Assembly: GCA_016946835.1 (NCBI GenBank)
Contig: JACVTC010000077.1
Span: 851,983-915,982, forward strand
Direction of reading: 5' to 3'
Source: Neocallimastix lanati (nom. inval.)
Lineage: Eukaryota > Neocallimastigomycota > Neocallimastigomycetes > Neocallimastigales > Neocallimastigaceae
DNA: 64,000 nt
The position numbers and the translations under genes are program-made. Shown one piece after another: positions 10,651 through 21,749 of the stretch. The notes beneath the pieces were generated by a model. The model worked only from the letters and a program-made list of their open reading frames with translations, searched no databases and had not been told where the DNA came from. The number at the start of each line of letters is the position of its first letter. The first letter of the stretch is position 1.

Positions 10651-11667
10651 TGTGTAAGAATCTATAATTATTTTTAACATAATAATTATATTTTCTTAGT
10701 TAGGTTATAATTAATATAACTTTTATTTAACTCATATTTCATTTATTCAATTAATTATAATTAATAATTTATTTAATTATATATTAAAATTTTATTTAGT
10801 TTAATATTAAAAATTTATTTAATCAAATAATTTTTATACATTTAAAATAATATTAAATTTATTTAATTATTCACTTAATTATTAAATTTATTAGTTTTAG
10901 TTTTCTCTCACTTATTAAATCATAAACTAAAACACTATTCTGTATTTTATCATGTATTCTGTATTCTATCATGTATTCTGTATTCTATCATGTATTCTGT
11001 ATTGTATTAATCATGTATTTTATTATTAATGTATTGTTTTATATTTTTTATGTAAAGTTCTATAAAATAGAACTAAATAGATTAAATTTTAAATTTTATG
11101 ATCGAAATAATTTTCATTATTTTATTCTTTTATTTTCGATCATTATATTAGATTAAGTAATCGGTTAATTAAGATTTTTCCAATTACTTCTTAAAAGTAA
11201 TCGGTTTTACTTAATTAACGCGATGATCGATATGGATAGAATATCGATCAAAAAACTTATCTAGGTTTTTCTTCTAGTCTTTTCCTAGATAAGAGATTTG
11301 TTAAGATTAGAACCCCTTTTGATTTTAACCTTATTTTGACAAAAAAGTATAAATAAGGCTCTTGAGTTCTCTTTGAGAAATCAAGAGTTATTATTATAAC
11401 AATTATAATATAATAATAACAATAAGTTTTAACATTTAAAATTTTTAATAAATAATAAAACAAATTATTTTAATAAAACAAATTTTATAATTAAAACTTT
11501 TCCTTATCAATTTTAGTGTTTCGTCTATTATAATTCGTTATAATAAACTCGATAATTAGAAAGAACCATAGGTAAGTATGATTCTTTTCTAAACCTTTAA
11601 TATTAGCAGTTAGAGCTAATATTAATGATTAATAATTTAATTATAATTTTTTAATTAAATTATTACA
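10651..11667 (+). repeat. C solo LTR, copy 1
   Basis: It begins TGTGTAAG and ends TATTACA. The second copy at 41453-42470 has almost the same length (1018 versus 1017 bp), which supports the boundaries. A TATA box (gTATAAATAAGG, about 11347-11358) is followed by a hairpin, CTCTTGA..TCAAGAG (11359-11387), conserved in copy 2. A 19-bp tandem repeat (TATTCTGTATTCTATCATG type, about 3.5 copies) lies at 10937-11013. Confidence 0.75.
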
Positions 11668-11670
11668 TTT

Positions 11671-12392
11671 TGATAAATTAAAAAGTGATAATTTCAATTT
11701 ATTTTAATAATAACTGTATAAGTTATTTATGAATTAAAAATGTTTTATTAAAAATAACACTAAAAATTTGGTTTATTAGAACACTTGTTTTCTAATATTT
11801 TATTTTATAAATCTTTTATTAAAATTTATTAAACATTACAAAATTTAAAGTGATTATTAAAATTATAAAATTAATTAATAATAGTAATAATAATAATAAT
11901 ATTTACATGAAATATTTACAAGTATTTATATTTTTCTTTAAAATTAAACTATTTATAATTTATAAATAAAAAGAATAATTAAATAAAATAAAAGTAATAA
12001 AATTAATAATAAAATAAATATTTAATAATAAAATAAATAAATTTGTTTATTATAAAAATAATTAAAAATATTTTGTTATTTAAATTAATAAATTTTGTTA
12101 TTATAAAATTATTATTTAATTATAAAATTAATTATAAAAATTATTATAAAACTAATTATTAAAACTAATTATTTTATTTTAAATTTAATCTTAATATTTT
12201 TATTTTGAAAAATATATAATATTTCTTTCATATCTGAGTATTAATGTAATTTTTAAGTGTAATTTATTTGTTTTAATTAATTAATTAATTAATTTTTTTT
12301 TATTTTATTAAATTATTATTAAACTTGGCTAAGGTTAGTTTTGATTTTATGTATAATAAATTTTCAAGATTTATTAATTTTGTTATTTATCA
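11671..12392 (-). repeat. D solo LTR, copy 1
   Basis: It has TGATAAAT..ATTTATCA ends. The TATA-like box reads on the minus strand (AAAATATAAATACTTGTAAA, around 11920-11945). The plus-orientation copy D2 is at 40640-41448. A related LTR terminates element T at 59120-59718. Confidence 0.75.
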
Positions 12393-12397
12393 ATTTT

Positions 12398-13720
12398 TGT
12401 TACGGAACTAGCCAAAATACAATAAACTAATGATTTAAATTATACAATTCGAAATTATAATTAAATTTAATAACTTTATATGTTAATTAATTTAAACTAT
12501 TTTTATAATTTCATAATTTTATTTTTAATTTAAAATAATTATATAAATTATCAAATTAAATTGATTAATAACTAAATATTAAATAATTATTATTTTATTA
12601 AATTGATTAATGACTAATTATTAAATAATTATTATTTTATTAAATTGATTAATGACTAATTATTAAATAATTATTATTTTATATTAATTAAATTGATTTA
12701 TTATTATATTTAATTATTATTTATATTAAAATGTTTTAAGAATTATATTATCGAAAATATTATCAATAATTTTATTGTTAAATTTATTAATTTTATCATT
12801 ATTAATATTTTGTCATTAAAAATAATATTAATTATATTAATATTAATATTTTTATTATTAAAATAACTTTTAAAAAATATTATTAAAATCACATGTAATA
12901 ATTAATTCTAATAAGAATTAAAATAATTATAAAATTCATGTAGTAAAAAAAAAAATATAAAAGAAAAAGAAAATACTTAAAAAATTTAAGAGTTAATAAA
13001 AGATAAAAAAAAGAAAATCTAATTATTAAGAATATATTATTTTTGAAAATAAAAATTTAAATTATTCCAAATCCTGCAACATTTTTTAATAAGTTTAAGG
13101 TATTATTTATTTTATTTTCTTAAACTTATTTTATATCGTTTTACCTTGTTTTATTTTAACAAGTTTTACCGATATTTAATATTTAAATTTACTTAATTAT
13201 TTTAAAAAAAATGTTTTATTAAAAATTTATATAATATTTAATCTATATATTAAATATTATAATTCTTTTTATAAATAATTAAAATAGTTAAATACTATAA
13301 TATAAATAATATAGTTTATAACTTTATATATTTGTTATAATAATAATTTTTATTTAATATTTTTATAGTTGATTATACAACGTTGAGAAATATTTTTAAT
13401 TGTTAAAATTCATTATTTTTCTAAATAAATTCTCTTAATAAATTTCATAATTATTTTATAAATTAATTTCTAAAGAACTAATTATTCCATATAAAAAATT
13501 TTATATTTATATTATTATTATAGTTGGTGTAACTATATTTTCCAATCAAATGTATATAAATATTATTATTAAATAATATTATTATAATAATAAAAATTAT
13601 TATAATTATTTAATATTATGAACAAGATTATTATTAAGTTATTACTATTTAATTATTTTAATATTTAAAATATTATAAAATCTTTTACTATTTCTTAATA
13701 TATATTATTATTATTTATCA
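12398..13720. repeat. E: LTR-like AT-rich segment between D and F
   Basis: It begins TGTTACGG and ends TTATTTATCA, fitting the end-to-end series of LTRs on either side. No second copy and no coding sequence was seen. It may be composite. A 42-bp tandem repeat in three copies occupies 12557-12682. Confidence 0.4.
12557..12682. repeat. 42-bp tandem repeat, three copies
   Basis: The unit begins aaattgattaatgactaatt and includes aataattattatttt. The three copies differ at a few sites in the first unit. Confidence 0.85.
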
Positions 13721-13724
13721 TTTT

Positions 13725-14180
13725 TGATACGACACTTACAAATAATATAGAAATAACTATAAAAATAATTTAAATAATAGATAAATAATTTAATACATGT
13801 AAATAAATGAGTTTGTACAATTAATAAGTATTAATAAAGTTAGAGAGCTAACTAAAAAGTTAATATTAAGGAGAGAAAACTTAATATTATTATAATTATA
13901 GTTATAAAGAAAATAATTAGTTATTCAGAGGAATTAACTAATATAAAATTTAGTAGAATTTAATATGTATTAATATAACTAAAATAATAAAATATATTGA
14001 TTAATATTTAAATATAAAATAAAATAATAAAATTAAAATACGACAAAAAAAAAATTATTATTGTTTACTATATATTTTATTAGTGTGTGTTTATTATTAT
14101 ATTCTTCTGTTAGAATATATTATTTTATAATTAAACAACTTGCTCAACCGAACACTGATACTTTTAATAATATCGTATCA
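13725..14180 (+). repeat. F solo LTR with TTTT flanks
   Basis: It is 456 bp with TGATACGACAC..ATATCGTATCA ends and TTTT on each side. It carries the shared block TTAGAATATATTATTTT near 14110-14126. It sits exactly between E and H1. Confidence 0.85.
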
Positions 14181-14199
14181 TTTTTGATAAGAATGTACT

Positions 14200-15882
14200 T
14201 GTAAAATAAAATACTTATCAAGTCTAGGTTTGTGGTGTTAAGATTTTGATATAATTTATAATTTAAATTTAAATAAAATAATATGTTTTAATAAAAATAT
14301 TCACTAAGTCGATATGTCTATATAGTAATATACTATATAGATATATAATAATAATAATAAATATTTAAATGTTTAGTTTAATGAAAATTTATTTATAATA
14401 AACTTTGATAATTAGAATTATCAAATTAATTTGATTTTAAATTTATTGATTTTATTTAATAATAAAATATCTATAATATATTACTATTAAGGTAATTTTA
14501 CAATAACCTTACAAAGAACATAAAAGATAGATTTTTACATCTTTCTTTTATACTTTGTAAGTTACATAATAATAATATTTAATTATAAGATAGTAATAAT
14601 ATAGTAATATAAATAATAATAAAATATAAGGATAAATTTAATTATATAATTAATTTGAATAATTGAATTTAATATAGATATGTTGTAAACATATATAAAA
14701 ACATAATATAAATAAAATACACGTGACGTCAAATGTATCATTGAAATTAATTATTAATATAAACCTTATTTATTAATATTCTCAGAATTATTAGGCCTAA
14801 GATAACCCTTTAAATATTAAACAAGAATTTATATTAATTATTAATTATTTAAATATATATATTATTTATAATTAAATAAATAATATTTTTAATTATTGAA
14901 ATGTAAATAACTGAAATTGAGATTTCAATTCAGTTAAAATTTCAACATGTGGCTATTCTAAACTAACTTTACTACACTAATAACACTATATCTTAAACCT
15001 CTATTATTTAATTAATTATTTTCTTTTTTAATTTCTTTTATTTATTTATTTTATTTATTAACTAATTTTCAACAACCACTTAACTGGGTAACGCAGGGTC
15101 CTTTCTGGAGTTCCCACTAGCAGTTAAGGTTTTACAAACTATGATATAATTGTTTTATAAGAAAGTAACTATACTAATAATAGTTACGAAACTAATAATA
15201 AAATTTAAATTTTCCTATTACTATACGATTTTCCAACTATCGTTCAATAGTTGAAAAATTAACTCTTTTTATACTTTTTCAAAATAAAGTTTTAAATCAA
15301 AATAAATTTTAATAAATTACATAATCATATTATTTTATATTATCAATTACATTATTTAATAAATTACATGAAATGTTATGAATTATTTTAATATAAATCC
15401 TATTTAAAACTATCTAATTTTTCTAAAATTTTCTATGAAGAAAATTTAGAGTTTAATTCATTAATTATATGATTAAATATATTCTATCCATATATTTAAT
15501 TTAAATTTTGCCAAGTTGTGAAAACCAATTTACTAAACCACAACTTGCTATTTTTATTTTTAGAATTTCTATAATTTAAAAGACAAGTAAACAAAACGGC
15601 AAGTTTTTGTAAACAAACGGAAAAGGCAATATTCCTTTAATTATTTTAATTTAACTAATTAATGACTAATTATTTTTTAATTTATGAAGTTTCGTGATTC
15701 AACTGAGTAATTGTTACGTAAATTCTCCAAATAATTTAGTCATAAATTTTTGAGAAAATTATTTAAATTAATAATTTGGAATACATTTAAATTTATATTA
15801 AAAATTTGGAAAACATTTTTATCCACAATAATTTACATTACATTACATTTAAATACGTATTCAAATTATTAAATATTTTACA
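14200..15882 (-). repeat. U solo LTR with GTACT target duplication, inside H1
   Basis: It begins TGTAAAAT and ends ATTTTACA, flanked by GTACT (14195-14199, 15883-15887). About 966 bp remain without the nested M. The same LTR sits next to the polypurine tract of chromovirus K, so U is probably the K-family LTR. Read on the minus strand, a TATA box (AAGTATAAAAAGAG) precedes a hairpin, CAACTAT..ATAGTTG (15234-15253). A GC-richer patch lies at 15085-15135. Confidence 0.8.
14236..14947 (-). repeat. M solo LTR with TGTGG target duplication, inside U
   Basis: It is 712 bp with ends TGTTAAGA..TTTCAACA, flanked by TGTGG (14231-14235, 14948-14952). Other copies are at 20431-21749 and 43681-49142. A long hairpin (CTTACAAAG..CTTTGTAAG, 14508-14561) overlaps the TATA box. 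Confidence 0.9.
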
Positions 15883-16355
15883 GTACTAAATAATGCATTC
15901 TTAATTAAATCTACGATTTATTTCTAATACATTATGTGTACATTATTATTTTTGTACTTTAATAAATTTTTAAATCCAAAGATCAAAAATTAAATCAAAA
16001 ATTATATTAAACTTTATATTTTTATATTAAATCTTATATTAATAGTAATATTTTTATATATTTAAAACTTATATTAGCAATATTAATAATAAATCTTATT
16101 TTTTTTATTTTTATATTAATAATGAAAATTTGTATTAATAATATTTTTATATATTGATGATTAAAAATTTATATATTATATTTTAACTTTTATTATAAAA
16201 TTTTATATCGAAATGTTTTATTTTATATTGAAAAATATTTTATTTTATTAAAAACCTTTATATTAGAATAGTATTTTTATTTTTATTTGAATATTTTAAC
16301 AGATTGTAATAAAAATTATAGCCAATTAAATAAATTCTTATTAGTAATATTTTAA

Positions 16356-16393
<38 letters not shown>

Positions 16394-16697
16394 TTTTATT
16401 AATATTATAAATGTATTTTATTTATATTGTTATAATTAAATTTTATATAATTGATTATAAAAATCAATTTAAATTTAATAGTTTTTATAAAAAAATAAAT
16501 AAATAAAATGTAATTTAGTGGCAAGAACAACTTTTATGCCTTGAAAAAAGTATAAATAGTTGTAAATTTTGCTACCAATTTTTAAAAATCATCAAACCAA
16601 TTAATAAAATAAATAAATAAAATAATAAATAAATAAATAAATAAAATTTGTGTTTCTTTACTTTATTTTTATTTAATTCTCTAAAACCTTAATTTTT

Positions 16698-17532
16698 TGG
16701 TAAAGAACGAACATATAATGGATTATTAATTAGAATTTCAACTTACTTTAGAATCCATTATATTATTCTTTACTTAATATTACTTTACTATATTTTCTAT
16801 ACTAAAATATTTTCTAAATATATTTTTTTTTATTTTTATTAAAAGTTTCTAAAATATTATCAATAATTCTATATTTTTATTATTAATATCAATATCTATA
16901 ATTTAACCTTAAATTTTATTATTTTATTAAAGTGTTTATTATCAATATTAATATTTTATTTTTATTTTCAAATATATTATTATATTATTATTATATTGTA
17001 TCAATATTAAACTTGTATTTTTTTTAGTATTTTATTTTATTTTTAAATTGATTATTTAATATTTTTATTTCCCACAAATAAAATCAAATCTTAATTGATT
17101 AATAATAAATATTAAATATATTATAGTCTTTAAATTTATTTTATATAAAATATAAGAATATTATATTAACATTCTTGATTAAAATAACTTTATTTTTCTG
17201 TAAAATCTTTTTAAATTTTGTTTGTTACTTTTCGTATATATTAAATAATTTAGTTTTAGTATATGAAAAATAATATAAAATTATATAAACAAAATTTATT
17301 AAAATAAAAATACTTATGAATTAGTTAATTTAAATTAATATAAAATTTTAAGTAATTAGTAATAGTAAATATTTTTTTTAAATATGATAATAAAATGTAG
17401 AAAGGCTTTACATATTTATTTTTTTTTCAAAAAGTATAAATAAATGAAGTTTTTCAATAATTAAAATGTAGACAGAAAAATATTGAAAATAAATAATTAA
17501 ATAAAAATTCTAATAAAACCCGAACCATAACA
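16698..17532 (+). repeat. J 5' LTR
   Basis: It begins TGGTAAAG and ends CCGAACCATAACA. It matches solo LTR J2 at 39449-40253 almost base for base over about 790 bp. The left boundary is less sure because J2 is truncated there. Confidence 0.75.
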
Positions 17533-17539
17533 TAATTTA

Positions 17540-17556
17540 TGGTGGAGATATCGGGG
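17540..17556 (+). promoter_or_regulatory. Primer-binding site of J
   Basis: TGGTGGAGATATCGGGG begins 7 nt after the LTR and is identical to the PBS of H. It shares its first nine bases with the A/B/I site, then differs. Confidence 0.75.
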
Positions 17557-17609
17557 AATATTAGAAAAATAAAATTTAATATTATTTATTAATTAAATTA
17601 TTTAACAAA

Positions 17610-17775
17610 GCCTTGGATATAGATTTCCGGGCTAAGTTTAACCTACATAGTAATTGGGCTAGTAGGCTCTGGACTGCTGTATTTTATATTGAATACAGTA
17701 GCCGTGGTACTCGCGTGGCATGACGCCGTGAAGAGGCAAGCTGCACGTCAGACAGGGTATACTATCAGATTATCC
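17610..17775 (+). ncRNA. Conserved leader RNA domain 1 of J
   Basis: This is a GC-richer island in an AT-rich leader. It is strongly conserved with the H leader (minus strand, 57440-57610), including GGGCTAGT, GCGTGGCATGAC and GCTGCACGTCAGACAG. A hairpin CTGTATT..AATACAG (17677-17698) appears in H as CTATATT..AATATAG, a compensatory base-pair change. It is an untranslated element RNA and probably has a packaging, dimerisation or translation role, which is inference. Confidence 0.6.
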
Positions 17776-17839
17776 ATAAGTTTTGTTAAATAATAATAAT
17801 TAATAATTTAATATTAATATTAATAATAATAAAAGTTAT

Positions 17840-17876
<37 letters not shown>

Positions 17877-17999
17877 TTGGAAAACTTTGGAAAACTTTAG
17901 TTTTTGTAGTAACTTTATTTAATTATAGATTATAGATAAAAAATAATAATAAAAAAAATAATAAAAAGTTAACAAATTTACGAAGTTAATATTCGAGTA

Positions 18000-18250
18000 A
18001 GACAGTGTTAGCTTGCAGGATATTAATTTCATAAACTCTTATTTACAATTTTGCAAGGTTTTGTAGATTGTAAACGCGAGTATCTCAAGGAACAAATCCT
18101 TGACAATTAGGCCCTAGAACTATAAAACCTTCACGCTGAAGGCAACTACACACTTCAACAGGTGATAGTTTGTTCACTCGCGCAGAAAATAAGAGGTGGG
18201 TCAGGTTCGATCCCTGATAAAACCCTGGTCATTCTTGCGAAGTGACGTTA
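18000..18250 (+). ncRNA. Leader RNA domain 2 of J with a tRNA T-arm-like hairpin
   Basis: Two perfect hairpins are visible: TCAAGG-aacaaat-CCTTGA (about 18085-18105) and CCTTCA-cgc-TGAAGG (about 18130-18144). Near 18205 there is TCAGG-TTCGATC-CCTGA, which has the 5-bp stem and 7-nt loop of a canonical tRNA T arm and a pol III B-box core. No complete tRNA cloverleaf can be drawn around it. Confidence 0.45.
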
Positions 18251-18448
18251 AAATATATAGTTTTTTTTTATTTTTATTTTAGGCTTTTATAAATTTGTTC
18301 GCCTATTATTATTATTATTATTATTTTTTTTTTTTGCAATAAAATAAAAATATATATATTTTTTTTCCTTTTATTAAAATAAAATATTTCATTAATAAAT
18401 TTTTTTTTAATAAATAATAAATTAAATTTTTCTTTAGTGTATAACAAA

Positions 18449-18507
<59 letters not shown>

Positions 18508-18957
18508 ATTTTTTTAACCAATAGTATTATCATAGATATAGATTTATATATGTAAAAAAAAAAAAATATATTTTTTTTAATTAATGATAAATATTAAAAT
18601 AATAAGCAAAATTTTTTTTTGTAGCACAAATTTTTAATTTTTTTTTTAATAAGAATAAATTTTATAAATAAATTTTTTTTTTTATATTAATAATTCTAAA
18701 TAATAAATTGTAATTTTTTTATGTTTATCAGTTTATTTTATTTTTTTTAATATATACATGTACAATATATATATATAGAATATATAAAATTAGATTATTA
18801 TTATTATTTTTCAAATAAGTGTATTATTTTTATGATTTTATATAATTAAATTTTTTTTTATTGAAATTTTTATAATTGAAATTTTTTTTTGTGTGTGTTA
18901 AATTTTCTATTATTCGTTATATAATTAATTAAATTTTAATTAAAAAGAAAAATATAA

Positions 18958-19260
18958 ATAAGCTGTCTTACAACTCTCTACGCGGGATAGTTGAACACCC
19001 ACACATAATACTTTATTGTTTTGATCTTGTTGATACTGGGAAGGATACGTTATTATCTTCTTTATTACTAACAATAAGTAAGCCAAATTAAAAAGAATTT
19101 AATATTGCTACCTTCTTTTTATTAAGTTTCTTAATAATTAACAATCGACATTATCAACTTATCAATAAAGAGCTAAGGGGACTTATTGTAAGAAGGGTTA
19201 ACAAGCTATATATTTGATGGTTCAACACTATATAGTTTGGCTTGTATTTTAACTTTTTAT
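18958..19260 (+). ncRNA. Leader RNA domain 3 of J, shared with chromovirus K
   Basis: Blocks ATAGTTGA, CATAATACTTT, TGTTGATA, AACAATCGAC, ATAAAGAGCTAA and ACTATAT..TTTGG occur in the same order on the minus strand at 37785-38060 in the leader of K. The intervening sequence differs. The region is untranslated. Conservation between two elements with unrelated LTRs suggests a selected RNA or a recombined leader. Confidence 0.55.
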
Positions 19261-19574
19261 TTAATATTTTATTAAATATTATAACAAAGAATTAATAGAA
19301 TATAAATATATACAAAAAAAAATAAAAAAAATATATATATATATATATAAAAATAAAAATAAATATATATTATTATTATTATTTAAGTATTTATACAATT
19401 TGTTTTATGTTATATTAATTATTTTAATAAAGGAAATAAATATATTAAATAAAATTAAATAAAGAAGTTATTACTACAAATAAATTTAAAAAAAAAAAAA
19501 AGATTAAGATATACATATTTTGTGTATTAATGCTTAAGAGAATATAATAAACATTAAAATTCATAATAAAAAGC

Positions 19575-19747
19575 TTCAGACTTTCAAATTGCGTTTTTGA
19601 GTCTGAATTTATTTTTTTTTAGTTTCAGATTTTCGAAGGGTGTTTTCGAGTCTGAATTAATTTATCAGATTTTCAGAGAGAGATTCTGAGTCTGAATTAT
19701 TATTGGAATAAAGAATTGGATTGTCAGAGGGTTTTCTGAGTCCACAA
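19575..19747 (+). promoter_or_regulatory. Four tandem stem-loops upstream of J gag
   Basis: Stem-loops lie at 19575-19607, 19624-19656, about 19664-19696 and 19716-19747. The outer stem is CAGA/TCTG in the first three and GGA/TCC in the fourth. The inner stem changes from TCAAA/TTTGA to TCGAA/TTCGA to TCAGA/TCTGA while keeping pairing. They end about 120 nt before the gag ATG. H has a similar set with unrelated sequence. Confidence 0.7.
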
Positions 19748-19864
19748 TTATATTATTATAAAACAAAGATAAATTTATTTTTTTAATTGTTAAATATATT
19801 TTTAAAGTAAACATTTTTTTTTAAATTGGATATCATAGCATTAATACCATTTTTAAATTTTCAA

Positions 19865-20374
19865 ATGGCTGAAAATAAAATCAATTTTAAAGAATTAAAA
19901 AAGGAATTAAAAGATATCGAGAAAATTTCAAAGGAAAATCTCGATATCAAATCTTGGGAATCAGAAATCCGATTATGGATAAAACTTGAGGAAGTTACTG
20001 ATCCCAAAAAGATTTTTACCGCCTGCTTACTCACGTCTACTGGAGAGCCTCGCGAAGTTATCCAGGATTTAATTGACAGTTACAGTACCGATTCTGAATC
20101 AGAAAGTGAGGACGAAGAAGAAGAAGAATCTGATTCAGAAGAAAAGAAAAAAGATGAATATCCTTCCTTAAAGGAAATTGTAGAAGCACTAGAAACTTTT
20201 TATGGCCTTAAAGAAGACCAGAATATGTTACTTCGTGAGCTCCGTGCCTTAAGAATTAAAAGAAATGAGCGAGTAAAAGACTTTAATACTCGTTTCCGAT
20301 CCATATATTTGAAATTAGATAAGAAAAGAAAGAAGCGAGTCAGTGTTCTCGATTATATTGAACCCGAACCATAA
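19865..20374 (+). pseudogene. Gag of J, truncated after the capsid region
   Basis: The N-terminal part is homologous to H Gag (shared FKELKKEL, LDIKSW, ITDP/VTDP, ACLLTS, FYG.., LRELRALRIKRNE, VLDYI). I chose ATG 19865 (MAEN) because it matches the likely H start (MSKE); an in-frame ATG at 19826 would add 13 residues. An acidic Ser/Glu/Asp tract occupies about residues 77-98. After VLDYI the frame enters the 3' LTR stub and stops at TAA (20372-20374). The zinc knuckle and all of pol are deleted. Confidence 0.85.
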
Positions 20375-20430
20375 CATTTTTGGTACGTTACTCACTAAAA
20401 TAGAATAAATTATTAAAAATATAAGAAAAT

Positions 20431-21749
20431 TTGTTAAAGTTTTAAGATAATTTGGTCTTAACGATTAGGTCAAGATGCCAAATTATAGTAATTAATTAAT
20501 AATTTAATTTTACTCTTATTTAAAACATATTATTATTAGTAAATTTTATAATTTAAGTTTTTTATTTGAAATATAAATTTTATTTAATCTTAATAATATT
20601 TTATTACATTATTATTTTATATAATTATTACTATAATTTAAATTACAATAATCCTACAAAGGATTAATCAAAAGATTTAAACATGTATTTATATAAAATA
20701 ATTAATTATTAAAATATTAATTATTAATATGAATATGTAATAGTATTAATATAAGTTTGATATTGATAATATAAAGTAAGATAGTAATATAAATATTTAA
20801 TATAAATAAAATATAAGAATATAATATGTAGAAATTAATTTAATATGACAATCACGTGTTTACATTATTTAATATATACTAATTTCAATATGTTAACAAT
20901 ATTTAGTAATTTGTTGGCCTAGACTAATTCCTAAATATTTTAATAAAGTTAATTTAATAATAATTATTATATTATTATTTTTTATTAATATTGAAATTCA
21001 AATAACTGAATTATCGAAATTGAAATTGAATTGAAATTCAGTTATTATCTTAACAAAATTGTTGAAATTATAACTGAATTGAAATCTCAATTTCAGTTAT
21101 TCACATTTCAATATACATTTAATTAATAATTAATATAAATTCTTATTTAATATTTAAAGAATTATCTTAGGCCTAATAATTCTGAAAATATTAATAAATA
21201 AGATTTATATTAATAATTTCAATTATTTACATATGACGTCACATGCATTTATTTATATTTATGTTTATATATATGTTTATATCATATATATTAATTACTA
21301 TTTTTAATTATTCAAATTAATTATACAAATTAAATTTATTTAATTATATTAAATATTTTAAACATATCGATATTGTTATTATTTTAATATTTTATTAATA
21401 TTCATTTTACAATATTATTATTATCTTATAATTAAATACTATTATTATGTAACTTACAAAGTATAAAAGAAAGATGTAAAAATCTATCTTTTATGTTCTT
21501 TGTAAGGTTATTGTATTTACAATAATTATATACTAATAATTCAATAAATAAATATTTTCATAAATCCTTCAAAGAAATTATTATTTAAAATATTCTTAGA
21601 TATTAAGTGTTTAAATAACTTAACTATTTATCTTATATTATTTTTATATTATTATTAATTAATTATTGTTGGATTATTAATATATAATTCAACATATTAA
21701 CCTAGTAACGTTATTAATCATAAAACTATTTTATATCTTAATTTTAACA
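20431..21749 (+). repeat. M solo LTR inside the I 5' LTR, itself split by L
   Basis: Its first base is 20431 and the rest is 21061-21749, about 690 bp. It starts TGTTGAAATT, ends TTTTAACA, and is flanked by AAAAT. The hairpin CTTACAAAG..CTTTGTAAG spans 21453-21506 around gTATAAAAG. Confidence 0.85.
20432..21055 (-). repeat. L solo LTR with AAATT target duplication, inside M
   Basis: It is 624 bp and opposite in orientation to the copy at 6546-7196. AAATT is duplicated at 20427-20431 and 21056-21060. It inserted one base inside the left end of M, so the duplication spans the M boundary. Confidence 0.88.

Larger units (their letters stand above)
14185..16692 (+). repeat. H1: solo LTR of the H family, interrupted by U
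   Basis: It begins TGATAAGAATGTACT (14185-14199), is interrupted by U, and resumes at 15883. The resumed part matches the LTRs of complete element H over about 800 bp, through a TATA box near 16550 (gTATAAATAGTTG) to CTAAAACCTTAA. The terminal CA seen in H is missing. Its orientation is opposite to H. Confidence 0.8.
16698..20376 (+). mobile_element. Element J: LTR, long structured leader, truncated gag, 3' LTR stub
   Basis: The 5' LTR (16698-17532) is followed by a PBS, a 2.3-kb leader and the first part of a gag closely related to H Gag. Inside gag the sequence jumps to the last 15-16 nt of the J LTR (aacccgaaccataaca, 20361-20376). A single deletion from mid-gag to the end of the 3' LTR explains this. 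The intact J LTR end is seen at 17518-17532 and 40238-40253. Confidence 0.8.

Noticed and set aside
10971..11156. 61-aa ORF in C
   Set aside because: It begins in a 19-bp tandem repeat and lies in an LTR; not conserved in copy C2.
18321..18533. Phe-rich membrane-like ORF on the minus strand
   Set aside because: It is caused by T- and A-runs in the J leader; there is no start context and no homologue.
17610..19260. Self-cleaving ribozyme or group I intron in the J leader
   Set aside because: No hammerhead or HDV core and no intron core motifs could be recognised.
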